Source: Deltaproteobacteria bacterium | GTDB taxonomy: Bacteria; Desulfobacterota; Desulfobulbia; Desulfobulbales; SURF-16 | Length of the DNA stretch: 9,598 nt | Assembly: GCA_029939635.1 (NCBI GenBank) | Contig: JAOZSN010000116.1 | Span: forward strand, 1-9,598 | Direction of reading: 5' to 3' | Shown here: piece by piece, positions 1 to 5,965 of the stretch | How positions within the stretch are numbered: position 1 is the first letter of the stretch | Layout: each line of letters opens with the position of its first letter | Notes under the pieces: model-generated | The model's database searches: none | What the model was told of the DNA's origin: nothing | Seen by the model: only the letters and a program-made list of their open reading frames with translations | Made by a program: the position numbers and the translations under genes

Positions 1-593
1 ATTTTTATTAGTCTGGTTGAGCCAGCCATAACCATACCGATAGTCATCGCTGCCATAATGTATACCAACTTCATTGATATCTTCATCGTTTTCATCGTGG
101 GTAATAATATTCACCACCCCCATAAAGGCATCGGCGCCATAGACAACTGGACTTGGGCCTAGTAATACCTCCACCTATTTGGCATAGTGGAGGGGATAAT
201 TATAACCAATGGGAAAATCTTCACCCGTGGCTGATGATATGCGTACACCATCCTGTAAAACAAGAAAATTTTTGTTGCCACTCACACCACGCATATTAAC
301 GAAATTGTACTTATCACTGATGGTAAACTGTGATAAGTGAATACCAGGTACAGCCTTGAGCAGATCTGCTAAGTTTTTATAACCCCTAAGGTTGATCACA
401 TCGGCACTGAAAACATATAAGTTAGCTGGTGAATTCGATATATCTTCGCTGAATTTTGATGTTGTTGTTATTTCCAGTTGTAGCAGTTCCTGTAATGTCA
501 TATTGAAAAATCAAGATCATGGCTATCGCTCCAGGCGCTGGAAGCTAGGAAGAGTAAAAAAAATCCTAGTAGTGGCGTTGTCAGGACTTTCAT
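1..593 (-). pseudogene. TonB-dependent outer-membrane receptor, disrupted 5' part (partial)
   Basis: This is the start of a TonB-dependent receptor, the outer-membrane beta-barrel family that imports siderophores, cobalamin and similar ligands. The minus strand has an AGGAGG ribosome site at 598-603 and an ATG at 593-591, followed by a clear signal peptide (MKVLTTPLLGFFLLFLASSA, then WSD). That frame ends at TGA 500-498. The plug domain resumes in another frame at MTLQELLQLEITTTSK (501 downward) and shows the usual plug features (GYKNLADLLKAVPGIHL, NMRGVSG, VLQDGVRI). A TAG at 177-175 interrupts it, after which the same frame continues with VEVLLGPSPVVYGADAFMG and VVNIIT, a hallmark of the family, up to the window edge. 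Restoring one base near 500 would give SNMTLQELL and a normal receptor N-terminus. Two independent lesions make a pseudogene the best reading. The ligand cannot be told, and the barrel lies outside the window. Confidence 0.88.
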
Positions 594-910
594 CACGCCT
601 CCTCTGAATAATATTAGGTGACTATTTTTTCTGGATACCAAATCCATAGAAAGATACTATGTTAAGGTTATAAGTTTTGAGTCAATATAATTTTTAAATA
701 CAAGATTTCAAATATCCTTCTGTTTGAAACCAGTATGGTGTGGCCTTTATGGATGAGGGGGGTGATTGCGATGAACTCCATGTCAGCGATAAATGCGAGA
801 TTTGTCAGGAGGAGTTTTTGGGTCAGGTAGGGGAGCTAATTTAGGGTTCAGCTGCTGCTGGAGAGAGTAGTTCGTAGCAATAGTGTAAGTTTTTATCTCC
901 CACTACATTT
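594..910. other. Non-coding spacer between divergent genes
   Basis: I see no convincing gene here. The stretch is AT-rich near 604-720. A TATAAT hexamer lies at 686-691 on the plus strand without a good -35 partner. A TTGACT hexamer at 685-680 on the minus strand could be the -35 of the receptor gene, but its best -10 (TAACAT, 15-bp spacing) is poor. A 31-codon open frame (749-844, plus) contains C-E-I-C but has no ribosome site and matches no family I know. The region may hold a 5' leader or a small RNA ending at the hairpin at 911-947. Confidence 0.4.
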
Positions 911-947
911 AAAGCCTGATAAAGTTCTCCTGATCAAGGGCTTTTTT
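911..947 (+). terminator. Rho-independent terminator or attenuator upstream of the flavodoxin-like gene
   Basis: AAAGCCTGAT (911-920) pairs with ATCA (933-936) and GGCTTT (939-944), with a two-base AG bulge, and is followed by a T run to 947. A second T run follows at 952-958. The hairpin points rightward although no gene lies to its left on the plus strand. It would therefore either end a short unannotated transcript or act as a leader attenuator for the gene starting near 999. Confidence 0.5.
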
Positions 948-998
948 GGGATTTTTTTGGGTATGCTTAGCAAAAGTTTAATGATAAAGGGTCGATCT

Positions 999-1688
999 GT
1001 GGTGAAAAAAAGAATTCTAATACTTTCATACTCCTATAGCCACCAGACTAGAAATCTGCTCAAAAAGATTGTGGTTGGCCTGGAAGAAAGTGAAATTGAA
1101 ATAGTATGGCAAAGGTTGTTTCCCAAGCAGGAACTCCGCTTTCCTATTGGTACCTTCCCCTCCACAGTACTGATGATGTTTCAGACTTTTTTCCGTAAGC
1201 GCTATCCTGTTCAAGCCCTTGACTCTGACGTTTTTGATCAATGGGATCTTATTCTTCTTGCTGGCCCTACCTGGTCTTACAACCCTTCCGGTGTGGTTCT
1301 TTCGCTTCTTGATAGAGATGGTGATAAACTTTTTAAAGGGCAGGCAGTTTTGCCGCTTATATCCTGTCGTGGGTATTGGCGCATGCATTTCTGGGGGCTG
1401 CGATCCTTGTTAATGAAGTGTGGTGCAAAGAGTGTCTGTTCTCCCATTGTCTTTACTCATCCCAATAAGGAACCGTGGAATACCATTGGCGTGTTTTTAA
1501 AACTTGCCGGTAAAATGCCGGAACGTGGCACAGGATGGTTTCGTAAGTATTATCCCAAATATGGACATAGCAGACAGCAGGCCGAGGGGGCGTATGTGTT
1601 AGGGCGGAAATTAGGAAAGGATATTGCTGCTGGTAAGGATCCGGAAGAACTTAAATTTGCAACACCTGTGTCAACGAAATCAAGGTAA
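999..1688 (+). CDS. Flavodoxin-fold protein, function unknown
   Basis: The product is about 229 residues. Residues 5-18 (RILILSYSYSHQTR) match the first beta-strand and phosphate-binding loop of flavodoxin-like proteins. Residues 84-98 form a second flavin-site-like segment (DLILLAGPTWSYNPS, with G-P-T-W at 89-92), and I-S-C-R-G-Y-W lies near 121-127. The length exceeds that of a plain flavodoxin (about 140-180) and resembles NAD(P)H-oxidoreductase-like or DarA-like flavodoxin-fold proteins. FMN binding is inferred, and substrate and partner are unknown. The open frame extends to TTG 957 and ATGs at 963 and 981. I chose the tandem GTG at 999 (or 1002) because AAAGGG at 986-991 sits 7-10 bases upstream, while the earlier starts overlap or follow a terminator T run and lack a ribosome site. 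It stands alone: a broken receptor is divergent and the next gene is 127 bp away. Confidence 0.7.
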   Translation: MVKKRILILSYSYSHQTRNLLKKIVVGLEESEIEIVWQRLFPKQELRFPIGTFPSTVLMMFQTFFRKRYPVQALDSDVFDQWDLILLAGPTWSYNPSGVVLSLLDRDGDKLFKGQAVLPLISCRGYWRMHFWGLRSLLMKCGAKSVCSPIVFTHPNKEPWNTIGVFLKLAGKMPERGTGWFRKYYPKYGHSRQQAEGAYVLGRKLGKDIAAGKDPEELKFATPVSTKSR

Positions 1689-1815
1689 TCTCTTGGTGCT
1701 CATGAATAAAAAATCGTGTACCTTTAGCCTGTCGTGGAAATGTAGCCTGCAGAGTATTGTCTGGCTCTTCTAGCGTTCTTCATTTCAACCTTCGAAAATA
1801 CCTGGTGAATACGTC

Positions 1816-2823
1816 ATGAATGTTTGTGCCATTGTCCTTGCTGCAGGCAAGGGGACCCGAATGAAATCAGCCTTGGCCAAGGTGCTCCATCCTGTTTTTC
1901 ATAAACCTATGGTGGGGCATGTTATTGGTACCCTGAAGCAGATATCTCTTGCCGAGACAATTGTGGTTGTCGGACATCAGCGCCAGGCCGTGGAAAATTA
2001 TCTTGGCGGAGATGGCGTTACCTTTACGGAGCAGCAGGAGCAGTTGGGTACTGGCCACGCGGTTTATATCTGTGAACAACAGGTGTCGGCTTCGGTTGAT
2101 ACTGTGCTCATTCTCTGTGGTGATACCCCTTTACTGTCAGAAAAAACCTTGTCGGCTATGCTGCAAACCCATGAGGAAAGAGATGCTACGGTCACCTTGC
2201 TCACCACCAAGTTAGCTAATCCTACAAATTATGGCCGCATTGTTTCTGATGAACATGGCCATATCTCTGAGATAGTAGAAGAGAAAGATGCCAGTGATGA
2301 AATTAGAAAAATTAATGAGATAAATGCTGGTGTCTACTGCGTCCAACGGGATTTTTTATTCTCTGCCTTGGCAGAGGTGGGTACCGATAATGCCCAGGGA
2401 GAGGTGTATCTTACCGACATTATTAGCATGGCCACTACCAGAGAGCTAGCAGTGTCTCGTTATGTCTGTCCTGATAGTAACGAGGTTCTTGGGGTTAACT
2501 CTCGCTATGAGCTTTCCCTTGCCGATGATATTATGCAGGATACGTTTTTACGCACTCTTAACGACCAGGGGGTAGCTATTCAACGTTCTGGCTCTGTGGT
2601 CATTCATCCTGATTCGGTAGTTTGCTCTGATTCTAGTATTGGTGCCCAAGTTACCATTGCTGAGAACGTGACCATTGGCTGTCGCTCTCGTATTGGTGCT
2701 CAATGCTATCTGGAAAATTGTCATATAGGTGACGATGTTGATATTGGGCCTGGATCAATTCTTATCGGTGCTGTTATAGATAATGGCCAAAGTTTGAGCC
2801 CTGGTTCTAAGGTTATAGTGTAA
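1816..2823 (+). CDS. glmU: Short GlmU-type UDP-GlcNAc pyrophosphorylase without the acetyltransferase domain
   Basis: The 335-residue product should join UTP and N-acetylglucosamine-1-phosphate to make UDP-GlcNAc for peptidoglycan and lipopolysaccharide, in the cytoplasm. The nucleotidyltransferase domain (1 to about 230) is intact: LAAGKGTRMKS at 8-18, the lysine after it (K22), QLGTGHA at 76-82, CGDTPLL with the metal aspartate D103, and GVNSRYEL with N228 at the second metal-ligand position. A left-handed beta-helix begins near 245 (SDSSIGAQVTIAENVTIG and following hexapeptides), but the protein stops at about the fifth coil, at PGSKVIV. Bifunctional GlmU is about 450-460 residues, and the missing part carries the glucosamine-1-phosphate acetyltransferase site. 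The codons after the stop show no continuing homology, so this looks like a true short form. Only a weak ribosome site (CTGGTGA) precedes the ATG. Confidence 0.88.
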   Translation: MNVCAIVLAAGKGTRMKSALAKVLHPVFHKPMVGHVIGTLKQISLAETIVVVGHQRQAVENYLGGDGVTFTEQQEQLGTGHAVYICEQQVSASVDTVLILCGDTPLLSEKTLSAMLQTHEERDATVTLLTTKLANPTNYGRIVSDEHGHISEIVEEKDASDEIRKINEINAGVYCVQRDFLFSALAEVGTDNAQGEVYLTDIISMATTRELAVSRYVCPDSNEVLGVNSRYELSLADDIMQDTFLRTLNDQGVAIQRSGSVVIHPDSVVCSDSSIGAQVTIAENVTIGCRSRIGAQCYLENCHIGDDVDIGPGSILIGAVIDNGQSLSPGSKVIV

Positions 2824-2848
2824 GTATTTGGTCGGCCATAATAAGCTC

Positions 2849-2877
2849 TTGACTTTCATTTTCCTGGCTGGTTATAT
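2849..2877 (+). promoter_or_regulatory. Candidate sigma-70 promoter for the zapB-zapA-6S unit
   Basis: TTGACT (2849-2854) is followed after 17 bp by TTATAT (2872-2877), with an upstream TGG that resembles an extended -10. TATATG one base later fits the consensus slightly better, at 18 bp. The site is about 90 bp before the zapB start, in an AT-rich spacer, and is the best promoter-like pair there. This is a sequence match only. Confidence 0.45.
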
Positions 2878-2963
2878 GAATTTAAGTATTTGTTTTTTTC
2901 AATTATGTAACTTATTGATATTTCGTTTTATTTTTCAAATTTTTTATTTCCTGGAGGCACTTC

Positions 2964-3278
2964 ATGGATGAATCAAGCTCAATTATTCAGCTTGAGGATG
3001 TTGTTGAGAAACTTATCCATAATTATCAGGACTTGCAACGGGAGCGTGACGGATTAGTCAGCGATCTTGCAAGTAAAGGTGATGAAATTAATGCCCTGCA
3101 GGGTCAGATTACTCAGCTCCAATCTGAGCAGGAAAATGTGCATGGACGTGTTTCTTCGTTGTTAGGGAAACTGGTTGAGTGGGAGCAAGGTCTTGAACCT
3201 GCTGAGCAGCATGATGATTCTGCCCAACCCACTGCTGTGCCAGCACCCCCTGCAAAACTCTTTACCATGGAAGGTTAA
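2964..3278 (+). CDS. zapB: ZapB-like coiled-coil cell-division protein
   Basis: This small, acidic protein of 104 residues is dominated by a coiled coil (about 8-75: IIQLEDVVEKLIHNYQDLQR and on through INALQGQITQLQSEQE), followed by a proline/alanine-rich tail (about 82-97) and a short hydrophobic end, KLFTMEG. ZapB proteins are coiled-coil factors that bind ZapA and help to organise the FtsZ ring at mid-cell. Coiled-coil similarity alone would be weak evidence, but the gene lies 37 bp upstream of zapA in the same direction, which supports the call. CTGGAGG at 2951-2957 is a strong ribosome site 6 bases before the ATG. The tail is not a feature of the E. coli protein (about 80 residues) and may be lineage specific. 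Confidence 0.72.
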   Translation: MDESSSIIQLEDVVEKLIHNYQDLQRERDGLVSDLASKGDEINALQGQITQLQSEQENVHGRVSSLLGKLVEWEQGLEPAEQHDDSAQPTAVPAPPAKLFTMEG

Positions 3279-3280
3279 GG

Positions 3281-3307
3281 CTACCTGGCCTGCACGTGCC
3301 TAGGTAG
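3281..3307 (+). promoter_or_regulatory. Intercistronic hairpin covering the zapA ribosome binding site
   Basis: CTACCT-GGC (3281-3289) pairs with GCC (3298-3300) and AGGTAG (3302-3307), leaving T3301 bulged and an 8-base loop. AGGTAG is also the only ribosome-site-like sequence before the zapA ATG at 3316. No T run follows, so it is not a terminator. Masking of the zapA ribosome site, relieved by translation of zapB, is inferred. Confidence 0.5.
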
Positions 3308-3315
3308 AATATCTT

Positions 3316-3591
3316 ATGGATCGGCTGGTTAAATTTGAGGTTCTTGGACAAGAGTACCCATTATATACAGACGCTCCGGAAGAGGATGTACAGGAAATAC
3401 TTGGACTGGTGAAATCCCATTTGGAAGGGGTTGATCAATCAACCTCGTTGCCAGTTAATAAGTTGGCTATTCTTGCCAGTTTAAATATGGCTGGTAAATA
3501 TGTCCGACTTAAACGGGATTTTGACAATTATAAACTAGAGGTTGAAGAGACTGTTGACCGGATGCAGGTAAATATTGCCAGAGTAGTTTGA
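3316..3591 (+). CDS. zapA: Cell division protein ZapA
   Basis: ZapA binds FtsZ and promotes bundling of its filaments at the division site; it works as a dimer or tetramer in the cytoplasm. The 91-residue length is normal for the family. The N-terminal half is the small globular FtsZ-binding domain (VKFEVLGQEYPLYTDAPEED, then VQEILGLVKSHLE). The middle has the conserved LAILASLNMAGKYVRLKRD segment, and residues 60-91 form the C-terminal coiled-coil helix. It follows the zapB-like gene by 37 bp, so the two are probably one transcript, and a 6S RNA begins about 35 bp after its stop. The zapA-6S RNA linkage is also found in E. coli and other proteobacteria, which supports both calls. The ribosome site is modest (AGGTAG, about 8 bases from the ATG) and lies in a hairpin. 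Confidence 0.9.
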   Translation: MDRLVKFEVLGQEYPLYTDAPEEDVQEILGLVKSHLEGVDQSTSLPVNKLAILASLNMAGKYVRLKRDFDNYKLEVEETVDRMQVNIARVV

Positions 3592-3624
3592 TGTAAGGCT
3601 GATTTTGTTTCCTCCGGTTTTTTG

Positions 3625-3812
3625 GTTTCCCCTGCCTGGTTCGTGATGGGCAGCGCTTATTCGAGCCAACTCATACATCTAGGGCGACTCCACTGGTACA
3701 TTAGAGAACGTTCGCCTCGTCGTGAAATCACTCGAGTGTATTATGAGCTTTCTCCCACCTAACTTATGTTAGGTTCGATGTAGCTGTCTTAACGGCTATG
3801 GCGGGGGATTTT
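3625..3812 (+). ncRNA. ssrS: 6S RNA
   Basis: 6S RNA imitates an open promoter and holds housekeeping RNA polymerase in stationary phase. The ends close with a 9-bp stem: TCCCCTGCC (3628-3636) with GGCGGGGGA (3800-3808), one G-U pair. Further in, CTCATA (3670-3675) pairs with TATGAG (3742-3747), and GGCGA (3683-3687) with TCGCC (3712-3716), giving one long rod with a large central bubble. ACCTAAC/GTTAGGT (3757-3763 with 3768-3774) forms a small hairpin on the 3' side of that bubble, as in the E. coli RNA. The length of about 185 nt matches the family. Position directly after zapA is the classic context, and a terminator follows. The exact ends are estimated; the 5' part could be processed from a zapBA transcript. 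Confidence 0.85.
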
Positions 3813-3819
3813 TATTTGC

Positions 3820-3843
3820 AACAGGATAAATCCTGTTTTTTTT
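3820..3843 (+). terminator. Rho-independent terminator after 6S RNA
   Basis: ACAGGA (3821-3826), loop TAAA, and TCCTGT (3831-3836) form a 6-bp stem, extended to 7 bp by A3820-T3837, followed by an uninterrupted T run to 3843. It lies 12 bp past the closing stem of the 6S RNA, so it ends the zapB-zapA-6S unit. Confidence 0.85.
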
Positions 3844-4255
3844 ACATTGATATTATATGAGCTGTCTGGACACATCAGGCGGCCATGATTTGAGATTAAA
3901 GTGTTGAAGAAGACACAGTGATGATCGTGGCATCATCGAAGAATGACCGTTGATATCTGGCATGTTCAGATTTTATATACATATATTTTTAGTATTACCT
4001 GGTGTGAAGTAGTATTTTTTGAGTAAGGGGAAAGTTTTTAGTAGATTTTTCACGCTGTTATCTTCTTTTTTCTTTTTTTGTCATACCATATGCCACCTTT
4101 CCCCCATAGCCATGGGTGTTTTTTCTTCGCACATTTTTTCTCCTTGATATCGTATCAAAGACGTATGTAAGGCATAGACCTACGCTAGTCAGCATCCTTC
4201 CTTCAGTGGTTTTGTTTTTAAGGTTGTCTGCCCCCACGTCTTTTAGGAGAATCAC
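3844..4255 (+). promoter_or_regulatory. Long upstream region and leader of rny
   Basis: These 412 bp contain no convincing gene. Small inverted repeats are present: GATGAT/ATCATC around 3920-3938 and TTGATA-TCG-TATCAA at 4144-4158, followed by an imperfect stem between about 4162 and 4184 (CGTATGT with ACCTACG, one mismatch). Pyrimidine tracts dominate 4058-4140. AGGAGA at 4245-4250 is the rny ribosome site. The likely promoter is near 3950-3979, which would give a leader of about 270 nt. RNase Y levels could be set through such a leader, but that is inference. Confidence 0.4.
3950..3979 (+). promoter_or_regulatory. Candidate sigma-70 promoter for rny
   Basis: TTGATA (3950-3955) is followed after 17 bp by TTATAT (3973-3978), or after 18 bp by TATATA (3974-3979). 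The pair lies downstream of the 6S terminator and about 275 bp before rny. It is the best match in this spacer; a second TTGATA at 4144 has no good -10. Confidence 0.45.
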
Positions 4256-5815
4256 ATGTCTACCCCCCAAATTGTAGGATATATTTCTGCCCTACTCATT
4301 GGTCTTATTCTTGGCTTTTTCGTAAAGAAAAAAATTGATGACTCCAAGAATGAAAATATTGAACTCCAGCAGCGCAAGCTCATTGAAAACGCCTTAGCCG
4401 AGGCAGAACAGCTTAAGAAAGACGCTGTTCTGCAGATGAAGGAAAAGGCTCAGCAGGTAATGATTGATGCTGAAAAAGAGGTCACGGTTTTAAAGGCCTC
4501 TTTAGGCCAGGAGAATGATCATCTTGTTCACAAGGGTGAACAGCTTGACCGTAAGGATGAGTTGCTTGATAAGCGTGAGATGGATCTCCTTGAGCGTGAC
4601 AAGGCTATGGTTTCCTCTGAAAAAGAGTTGGGCCAGCGTCAATCTCAGATAAGTGCACTGGTTGATGAGCAGCGTTCCAAGCTTGAACAAATAGCAGGCA
4701 TCTCCAAGGAAGAGGCGATTAAACGCCTTACTGAGTCCATTGAAAGTGAGGCTCGTATGGAGGCTGCCAAGACCATCGTTCGTATTGAAAACGAGATGAA
4801 GATGGAGGCGGACAAAAAAGCCAAAAATGTTTTGGCGATGGCAATTTGTCGCTATGCTGGTGATTATGTTGCTGAAAAAACGGTCTCCGTTGTTCCTCTA
4901 CCCAACGAGGAGATGAAAGGGCGCATCATTGGTCGCGAGGGTCGTAATATTCGTGCCATAGAGGCAGCCACTGGTATTGATATCATCATTGATGATACAC
5001 CTGAGGCCGTTATACTTTCAGGCTTTAATCCCGTTCGGCGTGAGGTTGCCCGTCAGTCCCTGGAGCAGCTTATTGCTGATGGCCGTATCCATCCGGCTCG
5101 AATTGAAGAGGTGGTTGGTAAGGTTGAGCGCGAGCTTGATGTAACTCTCCGCGAGTCTGGTGAGCAGGCTACCTTTGATGTAGGTGCTCATGGTGTTCAT
5201 CCCGAGATTATTATGCTCCTTGGACGGTTACGCTATCGCACCAGTTATGGCCAGAATGTCTTGCAGCATTCTCTTGAGGTCTCTTTCCTTTGTGGCATCA
5301 TGGCCGCTGAACTTGGTATCAATGTTAAGCAGGCTAAAAGAGCAGGCCTTCTCCATGATATTGGCAAGGCTGTCGATCATGAGGTGGAAGGGTCCCACGC
5401 CAGTATTGGTGCTGATCTGGCCAAGAAGTATCGTGAATCACCTGAGGTTGTGCACGCCATAGCTGCCCATCACGAAGATGTTGAACCTAGTTCCATTCTT
5501 GATGTTCTAGTGCAATCTGCTGATGCCTTATCCGGTGCCCGTCCCGGGGCTCGGAAAGAGATGCTCGAGACCTATGTCAAGCGTCTTGATGAATTAGAGC
5601 AAATTGCCATGGGCTTTAATGGGGTGGAAAAATCTTTTGCCATCCAGGCTGGTCGCGAGGTGCGCATTATCGTCAATAGCAATGATGTGTCTGATCCCAA
5701 TGCAGTGATTCTGAGCCATGACATAGCCAAGAAAATCGAGACGGAGTTGACCTACCCTGGTCAAATTAAAGTCACCGTCATCCGTGAAACTCGATCGGTG
5801 GGTTACGCCAAGTAA
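4256..5815 (+). CDS. rny: Ribonuclease Y, membrane-anchored endoribonuclease
   Basis: RNase Y starts mRNA decay by internal cleavage and acts at the inner face of the cytoplasmic membrane. The 519-residue length is normal. Domains in order: an N-terminal membrane helix (about 5-22, IVGYISALLIGLILGFFVKK), a long charged coiled coil (about 30-200, rich in K/E/Q), a KH RNA-binding domain with the GxxG loop G-R-E-G at 226-229 (in GRIIGREGRNIRAIEAATG), and an HD phosphohydrolase domain with the metal pair H367-D368 in RAGLLHDIGKAVDHE and the later HAIAAHHEDVEP and SADALSGARPGARKE segments. The C-terminal part (about 430-519) is the usual one. AGGAGA lies 5 bases before the ATG. The gene is probably transcribed alone from within the 412-bp upstream spacer; tyrS follows after 150 bp containing a long inverted repeat. 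Confidence 0.97.
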   Translation: MSTPQIVGYISALLIGLILGFFVKKKIDDSKNENIELQQRKLIENALAEAEQLKKDAVLQMKEKAQQVMIDAEKEVTVLKASLGQENDHLVHKGEQLDRKDELLDKREMDLLERDKAMVSSEKELGQRQSQISALVDEQRSKLEQIAGISKEEAIKRLTESIESEARMEAAKTIVRIENEMKMEADKKAKNVLAMAICRYAGDYVAEKTVSVVPLPNEEMKGRIIGREGRNIRAIEAATGIDIIIDDTPEAVILSGFNPVRREVARQSLEQLIADGRIHPARIEEVVGKVERELDVTLRESGEQATFDVGAHGVHPEIIMLLGRLRYRTSYGQNVLQHSLEVSFLCGIMAAELGINVKQAKRAGLLHDIGKAVDHEVEGSHASIGADLAKKYRESPEVVHAIAAHHEDVEPSSILDVLVQSADALSGARPGARKEMLETYVKRLDELEQIAMGFNGVEKSFAIQAGREVRIIVNSNDVSDPNAVILSHDIAKKIETELTYPGQIKVTVIRETRSVGYAK

Positions 5816-5816
5816 C

Positions 5817-5957
5817 CGACTGGACGAAGTTAAAGAAGTAGAGAAATAATGAACTATAGAATAACAGAAGTAACGAATTGGAGATGAATGATTTTTAATA
5901 AAGATATGTACCTCCTTCTTTATTTCTAAAATTCTCTACTTCTTTACATTCTAGTCG
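5817..5957. repeat. Long imperfect inverted repeat between rny and tyrS
   Basis: TAAAGAAGTAGAGAA (5831-5845) has an exact 15-bp inverted copy, TTCTCTACTTCTTTA (5932-5946). Outside it, CGACT (5817-5821) matches AGTCG (5953-5957) in inverted orientation. Inside it, TAGAATAACAGAAG resembles the inverted TAGAAATAAAGAAG. The element therefore nearly fills the 150-bp spacer and starts one base after the rny stop codon. There is no T run, so it is not a standard terminator. It could be a small non-coding repeat element or an eroded insertion scar, or it could fold in the tyrS leader. No transposase is present. Confidence 0.7.
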
Positions 5958-5965
5958 TTTAAATC

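Noticed and set aside
175..177. TAG in the receptor read as pyrrolysine
   Set aside because: A separate frameshift near 500 already inactivates the gene, and the position is an ordinary plug-domain residue, so a nonsense mutation is simpler.
749..844. 31-codon open frame with C-E-I-C (M-D-E-G-G-D-C-D start)
   Set aside because: It has no ribosome site and matches no family I recognise; a frame this short is expected by chance.
3625..3812. tmRNA or signal recognition particle RNA as alternatives to 6S RNA
   Set aside because: There is no tRNA-like end or tag frame, and no GGAAGCAGCC-type SRP core; the closing stem, the 3'-side hairpin and the zapA linkage fit 6S.
4058..4270. Minus-strand open frame of 70 codons upstream of rny
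   Set aside because: It is composed largely of codons from pyrimidine tracts, overlaps the rny ribosome site and start, and its product (rich in K and R) resembles no family.
5831..5946. Rho-independent terminator for rny
   Set aside because: The exact arms are separated by about 86 bases and no T run follows, so it does not have terminator form.
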